DNA of 64,000 nt from Nitrobacteraceae bacterium AZCC 2146 (lineage in GTDB: Bacteria; Pseudomonadota; Alphaproteobacteria; Rhizobiales; Xanthobacteraceae), in contig JBAGRP010000001.1 of the NCBI GenBank assembly GCA_036924855.1, positions 496,001-560,000 of the forward strand, written 5' to 3'. Under the pieces are notes generated by a model. It saw only the letters and a program-made list of their open reading frames with translations, searched no databases and was not told the DNA's origin. Position 1 is the first letter of the stretch, and every line of letters starts with the position of its first letter. A program made the translations under genes and the position numbers. Of the stretch, positions 44,317 to 51,967 are shown in pieces.

Positions 44317-45510
44317 CTAGAATTTCAGTTCGACGCCGAGCGTGCCCTGATGCGATTGCGAATAGGTGCGGAATTTGCCGTCGTAGTTCAGGTACACCCG
44401 CGCGGTGTTGGTCAGGCTGAGCGAGGCCGAGGCGCCGGCGTCGGCGCCGTACTGGCTTTCGCCGATACCCTGCACGGTGATGCTCTCGGCGCCGAGGCTG
44501 ACGGTGACGTCGCTGAAACGCTGCTGCACGTTGTCGACGAATTTGCCGTAGGCCGACAGATCGAAAATCTTCTGGTCGAAGATCCAGTAGCGTCCGACCT
44601 CGGCGCCGATCAGGATACGCGAACGTTCCGCCGTGGCGCCGGTCGCCGTGACGGGATCGAGGCCGCCGAATTCCTGCAGCGTGCCGGTGGATGCGCGGGT
44701 GTATTCGAACGCGGCCTTCGGCACGATGCGGCTCTGATCGAAACTCCAGAAGTAGCTGAGCTCGGTGAGGGCGCCGTCGATACGGGCATTGTAGCCGGCG
44801 GTCGCCAGGCCGAAGCCGGTATCGCGGCGCGAATGGATGTTGCCGAAGCCGTGCACCAGCGCGATCGCCCAGGTCCAGGCGCCGCTGTCGACCGAGGCGT
44901 TGACGCCGATCTGGGTGAGATCCATCGTCGCTGATTGCAAGGCGAGGGGCACGTCGATCGCGGTGTGGCTTTGGTCAACGGACAGGCCGACATTGACGCC
45001 CGGCATCAGCCGCGCACCGATCCCGGCGACGCCGCCAATGGTCTGGCGCTTGTCGCCGGCGAAATCGCCGATCGCGTCGGTATGGGCGGCGACGCCGTAA
45101 ATCTCGGCCCAGCTGCGGAACCGCGGCACCTCTGTTGTCTCCGACGCGCCGCCGCCGCCGGGATTGCTCCGCAGCGCCTTGTCGAAACCATACGTCGCCT
45201 GGCTGCCGAGGCGGCGCAAAAAATTGCTGCCGAGGTCGGTGATGGCGATCCCGGCGGACATGCTTGAGTTGATATCCGTTCGCGACGGCACCGGCGGCAC
45301 GACGATCACGGGCGGTGCGGCAGGGGGCGGCGGCGCGGTGGGTGGCGGCGCAGACGGAGGAGGCGTCGTCGGCGGAGCGGTTGACTGTGCCTGCGCCGTC
45401 AATGGCGCGAAGGCGAGTGCGGCGACGAAGCCGAATACGAGCGCCCAGGCGAGCATGCGACCAGGCGCGGTATTAGCCGTTCGCGTCGTTCGCGAGTTGT
45501 CGCGCATCAC
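44317..45510 (-). CDS. Outer-membrane autotransporter-type beta-barrel protein
   Basis: 397 residues. A signal peptide (WALVFGFVAALAFAPLTAQA) is followed by a Pro/Ala-rich linker of about 30 residues (PPTTPPPSAPPPTAPPPPAA) and a C-terminal autotransporter beta-domain of about 280 residues ending in Phe (GTLGVELKF), as required for barrel assembly. There is no passenger domain, so it is a barrel with a short periplasmic or surface linker. Alternating strand patterns are visible (GLSVDQSHTAIDVPLALQSA). Its role, such as adhesion or envelope structure, is unknown. Confidence 0.8.
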   Translation of the reverse strand: MMRDNSRTTRTANTAPGRMLAWALVFGFVAALAFAPLTAQAQSTAPPTTPPPSAPPPTAPPPPAAPPVIVVPPVPSRTDINSSMSAGIAITDLGSNFLRRLGSQATYGFDKALRSNPGGGGASETTEVPRFRSWAEIYGVAAHTDAIGDFAGDKRQTIGGVAGIGARLMPGVNVGLSVDQSHTAIDVPLALQSATMDLTQIGVNASVDSGAWTWAIALVHGFGNIHSRRDTGFGLATAGYNARIDGALTELSYFWSFDQSRIVPKAAFEYTRASTGTLQEFGGLDPVTATGATAERSRILIGAEVGRYWIFDQKIFDLSAYGKFVDNVQQRFSDVTVSLGAESITVQGIGESQYGADAGASASLSLTNTARVYLNYDGKFRTYSQSHQGTLGVELKF

Positions 45511-45974
45511 TGCTATTCCCAGACCCCGAACGCCAGCACGTCAACGCGTTGGCTGATGCCGAGCATATGCGATCCGCGCTGCGTTGCCTTAGCACGCAGC
45601 GCGGATCTGTCCACGATTGACATCGGCTGTTGTGCGATGGCCACAGCTGATTTTCCGTCGCGTTTCATCGGGTTATGGCTTTTCGCGCAGCCGCGGACTC
45701 CTCCCGTCGCGCCGAACGATCATGGGGCGGATCAAGCGTTGCGATCGTTCATGCGGCGGTTCCGCCTGATGTCGCCGGGGGCTCAGAGCCGGGGCTCGGA
45801 GGCGACACTTGCCTACCCGCAGTTTTCATGTTGGAATTCCCGCACAATCGGATTTAGGCCGTTCGACTGTGCGTTTTGCGACCAGGACATTCAGCAGACT
45901 CCGAAAGCCGCTTGTGGCGTGGCACGCATGAAGCGTGGCCGCGTCTTTTTTGTATCTAGATCGGGAGACAGGCG
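45511..45974. other. Long intergenic region upstream of cspA
   Basis: 464 bases between the autotransporter start and cspA. It holds the perfect hairpin at 45571-45607 and, closer to cspA, a long leader with TTTTTTGTATCTAGATC and GGGAGACAGG just before the start, as expected for a cold-shock 5' untranslated region. The ORF from 45556 that overlaps cspA in another frame is not coding. Confidence 0.5.
45571..45607. repeat. Perfect 14-bp hairpin upstream of cspA
   Basis: GATCCGCGCTGCGT and ACGCAGCGCGGATC are exact inverted arms around the 9-base loop TGCCTTAGC. No T-run follows, so it is not an obvious terminator. It lies 60 bases before the autotransporter gene start on the other strand. Confidence 0.75.
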
Positions 45975-46178
45975 ATGCAGAAGGGCACCGTCAAGTGGTT
46001 CAACCCAACCAAGGGCTATGGCTTCATCAAGCCGACGGTCGGTGACAAGGACGTGTTCGTCCATATCTCCGCCGTCGAGCGCGCTGGGCTCAGCACCCTC
46101 AATGAAAACCAGGTTGTGGAATTTGACCTCGTGGAAAACCGCGGCAAGTCATCCGCGGAAAACCTGAAGGTCTCGTAA
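45975..46178 (+). CDS. cspA: Cold-shock protein (CspA family)
   Basis: 67 residues with both RNA-binding motifs, RNP1 KGYGFIKP and RNP2 VFVHISAVE, in one cold-shock domain. These proteins act as RNA chaperones. The ribosome-binding site is GGGAGACAGG. The gene is followed by a clear intrinsic terminator, so it is monocistronic. The long leader may regulate translation with temperature. Confidence 0.96.
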   Translation: MQKGTVKWFNPTKGYGFIKPTVGDKDVFVHISAVERAGLSTLNENQVVEFDLVENRGKSSAENLKVS

Positions 46179-46214
46179 CTCCGCCACGCTTGCGCCAGCT
46201 GGCGCGGGTAATGC

Positions 46215-46245
46215 AACCCCCGGCGCAAGCCGGGGTTTTTGTTTT
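46215..46245 (+). terminator. Rho-independent terminator of cspA
   Basis: CCCCGGC and GCCGGGG form a 7-bp stem with loop GCAA, followed by TTTTTGTTTT. It lies 37 bases after the cspA stop and also precedes the convergent ketopantoate-reductase stop. Confidence 0.85.
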
Positions 46246-46263
46246 CGGGGGTGGCGCGTCGAA

Positions 46264-47190
46264 CTACCCGAGCAGCTTGCGCTCGCGCGCGCGGACGATG
46301 CCGACGACGGTGTCGTTGACCGGCGTCGGTACGCCGAGCGGTTTGCCGAGCCGAGGGATCGATCCGTTGATGGCATCGATCTCGCAGCGGCGGCCGGCCT
46401 GGAAATCCAGCAGCATCGACGGCCGGGCGTCCGGAATCTTGCCGCCGAGTTTGCGGACGTGCTCGACGGGATCGCCGACGTCGAGCGTCACGCCGGAGGC
46501 CTCGGCGACGGCGATGGCTTCCTCGGCGCAGCCGCGCGCCACGTTCCAGGCGTCGATGTCGGACAGGATCTCGCCGATGGTCAGGCCTGTCATGCAGGAG
46601 GTGCCGGAGAAGGCGACGTTCATGATCAGCTTCTCCCAGACCATCTGCCGGATGTCGTCGAACAATGCGACCTTGAAGCCGGCGGACTCCCAGATCTTGG
46701 CCGAGGCCTGCAGCAGCTGCTTCGGCAACCCGGCGTAGGCGCCGAAGCGGATCATCTCCATGCCGTTGTGATGGACATGACCGGGCCCGCGCATCGAAGC
46801 GCCGAAGCCGCCGACCACGCCGACAGCGATCCGGTCGGCGCTGAGAATGGGCGCCGCGATCTCCGGCGAGCCCAGGCCGTTCTGGATGGTCTGGACGATG
46901 GTGCCGGGTCCGAGCAGCGGCGTGCAGGCATTGGCGGCGTCTTCGACGTCGAAGGCCTTGGTGGCGATGATGACGAGGTCGCAATGGCCGATGCCGTCGG
47001 TGGAGGTGTAGGCGTGGATGGGAACCGTGCGGTCGCCGCTGGCGCCTTCGCAGCGCAGCCCACGGGCGTTCATCGCCGCGGCGTGGTCGGGCCACAGGGT
47101 GACAGCATGGACCTCATGGCCGGCATCGACCATCAGTGCGGCATAGACCGAGCCCATGGCTCCGCAGCCGACGATTGCAATCTTCGCCAT
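46264..47190 (-). CDS. panE: 2-dehydropantoate 2-reductase-like protein (PanE/ApbA family)
   Basis: 308 residues. The N-terminal nucleotide-binding motif is IAIVGCGAMGSVYAALMVDA and IIATKAF...DVEDA. The ApbA family segment QTIQNGLGSPEIAAPIL and the catalytic-Lys region VWEKLIMNVAFSGTSCMTGL are present. C-terminal SMLLDFQAGRRCEIDAINGS is typical. It may make pantoate for coenzyme A with NADPH, but paralogues with other substrates are frequent in this family, so the gene name is provisional. Confidence 0.8.
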   Translation of the reverse strand: MAKIAIVGCGAMGSVYAALMVDAGHEVHAVTLWPDHAAAMNARGLRCEGASGDRTVPIHAYTSTDGIGHCDLVIIATKAFDVEDAANACTPLLGPGTIVQTIQNGLGSPEIAAPILSADRIAVGVVGGFGASMRGPGHVHHNGMEMIRFGAYAGLPKQLLQASAKIWESAGFKVALFDDIRQMVWEKLIMNVAFSGTSCMTGLTIGEILSDIDAWNVARGCAEEAIAVAEASGVTLDVGDPVEHVRKLGGKIPDARPSMLLDFQAGRRCEIDAINGSIPRLGKPLGVPTPVNDTVVGIVRARERKLLG

Positions 47191-47271
47191 TCGTCTTCTC
47201 CCCGGTGGTCCGGCCGCGCTTGAGCTGCGCTTCGATGGCTCGGATTTCTAAAATATACGCGTAGATGAAGA

Positions 47272-47625
47272 TCAGGCTTTCTTCTTTTTGGCCGCCTTCC
47301 TAGCGGGAGGAGCCTCATTGGCGGGAACGGTCTTTTTAGCGGGAAGGGTCTTTTTCGCGGGAAGAATCTCGGCCGCCATGCGCACCGACCTCGCATAGCT
47401 GTCCGCGGCGTTGTCGGCAGAAATCAGCAACCTCTTGGCGGCGGCGGCGCCATGCAACATCGTATTCTTTGCGATCTGCTTGTAACGCTCCTTGGCGTCC
47501 TTGTCCTTCGCCTTGGCAGCAAGACCGATATATCGATCACGCCGGCCTTTGACGGCGGCCAGGAGGCTTTTATTCTGTTGCTTCGCAATGTTCCGGATTA
47601 CGACATCCAGATCGGCGTCCGCCAT
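47272..47625 (-). CDS. Small helical protein with Lys/Pro-rich tail, function unknown
   Basis: 117 residues. The first 80 are helical (NIAKQQNKSLLAAVKGRRDR). The tail repeats LPAKKTLPAKKTVPANEAPP and ends KAAKKKKA, like histone-H1-type or nucleic-acid-binding tails. No catalytic motif. It follows the purN stop by 14 bases and could be the third gene of a purM-purN transcript. Binding to DNA or RNA is inferred only from the charge of the tail. Confidence 0.6.
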   Translation of the reverse strand: MADADLDVVIRNIAKQQNKSLLAAVKGRRDRYIGLAAKAKDKDAKERYKQIAKNTMLHGAAAAKRLLISADNAADSYARSVRMAAEILPAKKTLPAKKTVPANEAPPARKAAKKKKA

Positions 47626-47639
47626 GGTTCATTCCCTTG

Positions 47640-48302
47640 CTAGATGATGGTCGGTGATATCAGCTCGTCGTCGAGGCTGGCGCCCGCCACGGTCCTGCAC
47701 ATGTCGCCATCGAGCTGCGCGCCGCCGGTGGCGAGCAGGCGCAGCGCCTGCGGATAGATCTTGTGCTCGATCGCCAGTACACGCGCAGCCAGCGTCTCCG
47801 CGGTATCGTCGTCGGCGACGGCGACGGCGCCCTGCATCACGATCGGGCCGGCATCGGTTTCCGGAATCACGAAATGCACCGTCGCGCCGGAAATCTTGAC
47901 GCCAGCGCGCAACGCCTGGCCGTGCGGATCGAGGCCGGGAAACGACGGCAGCAATGACGGGTGGATGTTGAGCATGCGGCCGTACCAGCGCTGCACGAAC
48001 TCGGCGGTGAACAGCCGCATGAAGCCGCCGAGACAAATCAGGTCGATCTTGTTGTCGTCGAGTGCGGCCTGCAGCACTTTTTCGAAACCCGCACGATCCC
48101 CGCCGAACGGCTTGCTCTCGATCACCAAAGTGGCGATGCCGCGTTCGCCAGCGCTGACCAGTCCCGGCGCGTCGGCCTTGTTGGAGATCACCAAGGTGAT
48201 CTCGGCCGGGAAGCCGTTGGTTTTCGTGGCGTCGATCAGCGCGGTCATGTTCGACCCGCGTCCGGAAATCAGGATGGCGACGTGGCGCATCACGGGGCTC
48301 AC
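47640..48302 (-). CDS. purN: Phosphoribosylglycinamide formyltransferase
   Basis: 220 residues. Third step of purine synthesis, formyl transfer to GAR from 10-formyltetrahydrofolate. Motifs: [18 protein letters not shown], the catalytic Asn-His segment [20 protein letters not shown] and Asp in [15 protein letters not shown]. Starts at GTG 48302, overlapping the purM stop (GTGA), so the two are coupled. Confidence 0.95.
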   Translation of the reverse strand: MSPVMRHVAILISGRGSNMTALIDATKTNGFPAEITLVISNKADAPGLVSAGERGIATLVIESKPFGGDRAGFEKVLQAALDDNKIDLICLGGFMRLFTAEFVQRWYGRMLNIHPSLLPSFPGLDPHGQALRAGVKISGATVHFVIPETDAGPIVMQGAVAVADDDTAETLAARVLAIEHKIYPQALRLLATGGAQLDGDMCRTVAGASLDDELISPTII

Positions 48303-49375
48303 AGCGCCAGTTCGAGATGCCCGTCATAGACGACGCGCTCGTCGTCCCCGGGGGCGGCGATGACATCGCCGAGCAGGGTCGCGGTCTCGCCGCCCTCGCG
48401 CAGGATGTCGATCACCTCTTGGACCGCCTCGCGCTTGACAATGGCGATCATGCCGATGCCGCAATTGAACGTGCGCAGCAATTCGAGTTCGGCGATATCG
48501 CCCTGCGCCGCCAGCCATTTGAACACTGGCAGCACGGTGAGCGCGGCAAGATCGATGCGGACGCCGAGATGTTTTGGGAGCACGCGCGGGATGTTGTCGG
48601 TGAAGCCGCCGCCGGTGATATGGGCGAGGCCCTTGACGGCGCCGGTCTCGCGGATCGCGCGCAGGCAGGATTTGACGTAGAGCCGGGTCGGGGTCAGCAG
48701 CGCGCCGCCCAGCGTCATGACCGGCGCGAACGGCGCCTGATCGGAATAGCCGAGGCCGGAGCGTTCGACGATCTTGCGGACCAGCGAGAAGCCGTTGGAG
48801 TGGACGCCGGAGGAGGCGAGGCCAATGACGGCGTCGCCAGCCGCGATGTCCTTGGTGGGGAGCAGCGTGCCGCGCTCGGCGGCGCCAACCGCAAAGCCGG
48901 CTAGGTCGTAGTCGCCGTCCTTGTAGAGACCGGGCATCTCGGCGGTCTCGCCGCCGATCAGCGCGCAGCCGGATTCCCGGCAGCCTTCGGCGACGCCGGC
49001 GACGATCGCCGCGGCGGCCTCCGGGTCGAGCTTGCCGCAGGCAAAGTAGTCGAGGAAGAACAGCGGTTCGGCGCCCTGCACGACGAGGTCGTTGACCGAC
49101 ATGGCGACGAGATCGATGCCGATGCCCTGATGGAAGCCGGCCTCGATGGCGATCTTGACCTTGGTGCCGACGCCGTCGGTGGCGGCCACCAGCACGGGGT
49201 CCTTGAAGCCGGCAGCCTTGAGGTCGAACAACCCGCCGAAACCGCCGATCTCGGCATCGGCGCCGGCCCGGGCGGTGGCGCGGACCATCGGCTTGATGAG
49301 GTCGACCAGGCGATTGCCGGCATCGATATCGACGCCCGCATCCGCGTAGGTGAGGCCTTTTTTACGATCGGTCAT
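48299..49375 (-). CDS. purM: Phosphoribosylformylglycinamidine cyclo-ligase
   Basis: 358 residues from ATG 49375; a longer frame to 49468 lacks family likeness. It closes the imidazole ring of AIR in purine synthesis. Motifs include [69 protein letters not shown] and [15 protein letters not shown]. It forms a purM-purN operon and is divergent from the pgsA-like gene. Confidence 0.96.
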   Translation of the reverse strand: MTDRKKGLTYADAGVDIDAGNRLVDLIKPMVRATARAGADAEIGGFGGLFDLKAAGFKDPVLVAATDGVGTKVKIAIEAGFHQGIGIDLVAMSVNDLVVQGAEPLFFLDYFACGKLDPEAAAAIVAGVAEGCRESGCALIGGETAEMPGLYKDGDYDLAGFAVGAAERGTLLPTKDIAAGDAVIGLASSGVHSNGFSLVRKIVERSGLGYSDQAPFAPVMTLGGALLTPTRLYVKSCLRAIRETGAVKGLAHITGGGFTDNIPRVLPKHLGVRIDLAALTVLPVFKWLAAQGDIAELELLRTFNCGIGMIAIVKREAVQEVIDILREGGETATLLGDVIAAPGDDERVVYDGHLELAL

Positions 49376-49543
49376 GCCCGGTTCCCTGGCGTTAAGCAAA
49401 GCGGCGTATTTTCGGCTGGTTACGTCGGATTCCGGTCGCGTGCAATGGCTCGCAAGCGGCGTCGGCATGGACTATGTACACCTTAAGCCGGTCGGGGTGG
49501 CGAAGCCCGGATTGCAAATCGGACCGGAGCCGGGAAGCGCCGC

Positions 49544-50089
49544 GTGAGCATACCGAACATCATTACCCTGGGCCGCATCCTGCTGGTGCCGGTTATCGTC
49601 TGGGCGATTGCCTCGAACCAGATGGAAATCGCCTTTGCGATCTTCGTCATCGCCGGCGTCAGCGATGCCGTGGATGGCTTCCTCGCCAAGCGCTTCAACA
49701 TGGCGAGCGAACTCGGCGCGCTGCTCGATCCCCTCGCCGACAAGGCGCTGCTGGTGTCGATCTATGTGGCGCTGGGGATCTGGGGCGCGGTGCCGCGCTG
49801 GCTGGTGATTCTCGTGGTGTCCCGCGATATCATGATCGTCGGCGCCGTGATTGTGTCATGGTTGTTTGGCAAGCCGATCCCGATGAAGCCCTTGATGGTG
49901 TCGAAGCTCAACACGGTGGCCCAGGTGGCGTTCGCCGCATTGGTCCTGGCGGCACTCGGATTTGGGTTCAAATCGTCGCCTTACGATCTGATTTTAATGG
50001 GTTTTGTCACAATCTTGACCTTGCTGTCGGTGTCCTTCTATCTGGTCGAGTGGATGCGGCACATGAGCACGATCGAGTCGGGTCGTTAG
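49544..50089 (+). CDS. pgsA: CDP-alcohol phosphatidyltransferase, PgsA-like
   Basis: 181 residues from GTG 49544, about five helices. The CDP-binding motif reads DGFLAKRFNMASELGALLDP followed by LADK: the usual DG-x2-AR is here DG-x2-AK with Arg next. Members attach CDP-diacylglycerol to glycerol-3-phosphate or similar alcohols. The variant motif and the position before hdaA fit a second PgsA-like protein of Rhizobiales, so the precise acceptor is uncertain. Confidence 0.82.
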   Translation: MSIPNIITLGRILLVPVIVWAIASNQMEIAFAIFVIAGVSDAVDGFLAKRFNMASELGALLDPLADKALLVSIYVALGIWGAVPRWLVILVVSRDIMIVGAVIVSWLFGKPIPMKPLMVSKLNTVAQVAFAALVLAALGFGFKSSPYDLILMGFVTILTLLSVSFYLVEWMRHMSTIESGR

Positions 50090-50157
50090 ACGAGTCGGGT
50101 CATTAGACTTGCCACTAGCCTTGTAACGGAGCCGGCCGTCCGGTTTGGAGTGATTGC

Positions 50158-50835
50158 GTGGCAGCCCGCGTTCCCCCTCGTCAGCTGGCGTTCGCGCTGC
50201 CCCATGCGGAAAGCCTGTCGCGCGACAATTTTCTCGAGGGGCCGGCCAATGCCGAGGCGCTCGGCCTGATCGACCGCTGGCCGGACTGGCCCAACCGCGT
50301 GATGCTGCTGGTGGGACCCGAAGGCTCCGGCAAGAGCCATCTGGCCGCGATCTGGGCCGAGGAGGCCGGGGCGCGCTCCACCATGGCCCATGCGCTCACC
50401 GCGTCCAGCGTGCCCGCCGCCCTGGCGACTGGTGCGCTGGTGGTCGAGGACCTCAATGCCGGCGCGTTCGACGAGCGCGCGCTGTTTCATCTGCTGAACC
50501 TCGCCCGAGAGGACGAGGCCTCGGTGCTGATCACCGCCCGGGTGGCACCGGTCGCGCTGCCCATCGAGCTGCGCGACCTGCGCTCGCGGCTGCGGGCGGT
50601 GCCGGTGGTCAACCTGATGCCACCGGACGACATGCTGTTTCGGGCGCTGATCGTGAAGTTTTGCGCCGATCGCCAGCTCAGCATCGACGAGACCGTCGTC
50701 AGCTACCTGGCCAGCCGGATCGAGCGCTCGTTTGCCGCCGCCCGCCAGACCGTGGAAATGCTCGATGCCGAGGCGCTGCGGCTCGGTCGCCCGGTGACGC
50801 GCGCTCTGGCCGCGGAACTGCTGCGCGGCGCCTGA
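50158..50835 (+). CDS. hdaA: DnaA-related regulator HdaA
   Basis: 225 residues from GTG 50158. An AAA+ DnaA-domain-I/II-free protein: Walker A LLVGPEGSGKSHLAAIWAEE, Walker B VVEDLNAGAFDERALFHLLN and sensor LITARVAPVALPIELRDLRS. HdaA promotes hydrolysis of DnaA-ATP after replication starts. The last 15 codons (PVTRALAAELLRGA and stop) are repeated at 51755-51799 with silent changes only. The usual next genes in this group are ppk and ppx; here two accessory genes intervene. Confidence 0.9.
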   Translation: MAARVPPRQLAFALPHAESLSRDNFLEGPANAEALGLIDRWPDWPNRVMLLVGPEGSGKSHLAAIWAEEAGARSTMAHALTASSVPAALATGALVVEDLNAGAFDERALFHLLNLAREDEASVLITARVAPVALPIELRDLRSRLRAVPVVNLMPPDDMLFRALIVKFCADRQLSIDETVVSYLASRIERSFAAARQTVEMLDAEALRLGRPVTRALAAELLRGA

Positions 50836-50838
50836 CTT
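50791..50838 (+). repeat. Left copy of the duplicated hdaA 3' end
   Basis: 48 bases repeated at 51755-51802. Four mismatches, all silent in the reading frame of hdaA (GTG/GTC, CGC/CGT, GCT/GCC, CTG/TTG), and the last 31 bases are identical. It is followed after 6 bases by the stop of the SnoaL-like gene. Confidence 0.95.
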
Positions 50839-50844
50839 CGGGCT

Positions 50845-51234
50845 CTAAGAAGTCTGGGCCCAGGCAGCATCCTGGATGTCGAAGCGAGCCACCTTGCCTT
50901 CGCGAAGACGGAAGACGTGTCCGACTGTCTTGTCCTTCAACCCGTGCGTCTGTCCCTGGAGCGGGTTGCCTTCGAGATCGCGAATGGACTGCCGGACCTC
51001 TGCGAGAATCGCGCCATCCGCCGTTCGATGAAAGCCCACAGGCTCGACGTGCGGACTGACCATGGCCCACTGGCGCGTCCAGTACGCGCGCACGGCTTCG
51101 CGGCCATGGACGTGGCCACCATCCATCCCGTTGGCCCAGGCGACATCATCGGTGAGTGCGATCAGCACGCCATCGATGTCCCGCGCGTTAAAGCGGTCGT
51201 ACATGCGTTCAAGGACTTTGACGTCATCGTCCAT
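50845..51234 (-). CDS. SnoaL-like/NTF2-fold protein
   Basis: 129 residues of the cone-shaped alpha/beta NTF2 fold: VLERMYDRFNARDIDGVLIA, WANGMDGGHVHGREAVRAYW, TADGAILAEVRQSIRDLEGN and KTVGHVFRLREGKVARFDIQ. Members include small polyketide cyclases, isomerases and ligand-binding proteins. Without a partner pathway the substrate is unknown. It is divergent from a MarR gene, with a palindrome between them, so the MarR protein probably controls it. Confidence 0.82.
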   Translation of the reverse strand: MDDDVKVLERMYDRFNARDIDGVLIALTDDVAWANGMDGGHVHGREAVRAYWTRQWAMVSPHVEPVGFHRTADGAILAEVRQSIRDLEGNPLQGQTHGLKDKTVGHVFRLREGKVARFDIQDAAWAQTS

Positions 51235-51256
51235 TGGATCTCCCCTTGTACTGATT

Positions 51257-51274
51257 TACATATGCACATATGTA
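51257..51274. promoter_or_regulatory. Putative MarR operator TACATATGCACATATGTA
   Basis: Perfect palindrome (8-bp arms around CA) in the 73-base gap between the divergent SnoaL-like and MarR genes. The dimension fits a MarR dimer, and the gap is too short for two independent regulatory regions, so one site could repress both genes. Confidence 0.6.
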
Positions 51275-51307
51275 TCAAGGCGACGCTGGGTGCAAGGGGG
51301 AATTGCG

Positions 51308-51754
51308 ATGGAACTAGATGTGCTCTCGACGCCTGGGCACCTGATCAGTCTCGCGGCGCGCGGGTTTGCCCGCCTTAGCGAAGCGCGGCTCAAGCCGCTT
51401 GGCTTCGGCGTTGGGCATCTGCCCGTGCTGGTCGCGCTTCAGGATGGCCGGGCCAGCACGCAACGTGATCTCGCCCGCTTCGCCAAGATTGAGCAGCCGC
51501 CGATGGCGCAGATGCTTGCCCGCATGGAGCGGGACGGGCTGATTCGGCGCGCGCCGGACCCGGCCGATGGGCGCAGCAGCCGCATCACATTGACGGAGGT
51601 CGCAAAAGCGCGCCTGCCGGACGCAATTGCTGTCTTGCTTCGGGGTAATCATGAGGTCCTGCGCGACTTCACGGACGAGGAAGCCGGGCTGCTTGTTGAC
51701 CTGCTCACGCGCCTGATCGCCAACCTCGATCGGGTCACGAGCGTCGAAGCGTAG
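51308..51754 (+). CDS. MarR-family transcriptional regulator
   Basis: 148 residues from ATG 51308 behind GGGGGA; the longer frame from 51062 overlaps the SnoaL gene and is not used. Winged HTH: STQRDLARFAKIEQPPMAQM, then ARMERDGLIRRAPDPADGRS and SRITLTEVAKARL with the DPxDxR wing. Its stop codon TAG ends immediately before the right-hand copy of the hdaA 3' end. It probably represses itself and the divergent SnoaL-like gene. Confidence 0.88.
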   Translation: MELDVLSTPGHLISLAARGFARLSEARLKPLGFGVGHLPVLVALQDGRASTQRDLARFAKIEQPPMAQMLARMERDGLIRRAPDPADGRSSRITLTEVAKARLPDAIAVLLRGNHEVLRDFTDEEAGLLVDLLTRLIANLDRVTSVEA

Positions 51755-51802
51755 CCGGTCACGCGTGCCTTGGCCGCGGAACTGCTGCGCGGCGCCTGAC
51801 TT
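51755..51802 (+). repeat. Right copy of the duplicated hdaA 3' end
   Basis: Encodes PVTRALAAELLRGA and TGA like hdaA but starts directly after the MarR stop with no upstream part of hdaA. The sequence after it leads into ppk, so this copy probably marks the original end of hdaA before the cassette was acquired. Confidence 0.95.
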
Positions 51803-51967
51803 AGCCCTGACTGGATCTTGGCGTGGTCTTGGCATGCGGCCAACGCGCGCCTTGACGGCGCCAATGTAGGGTTCATCAATGTCATCCAGACGTCATGCAC
51901 GTCGCACATGGTTCGCGGTGAATTGCCTACGCTGCAGCGTTGCCTGAACTGGATGGATCGTTACCTT

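Noticed and set aside
45556..46167. 203-codon plus-strand frame overlapping cspA in another frame
   Set aside because: cspA is unambiguous in its own frame and the overlapping frame has no conserved feature.
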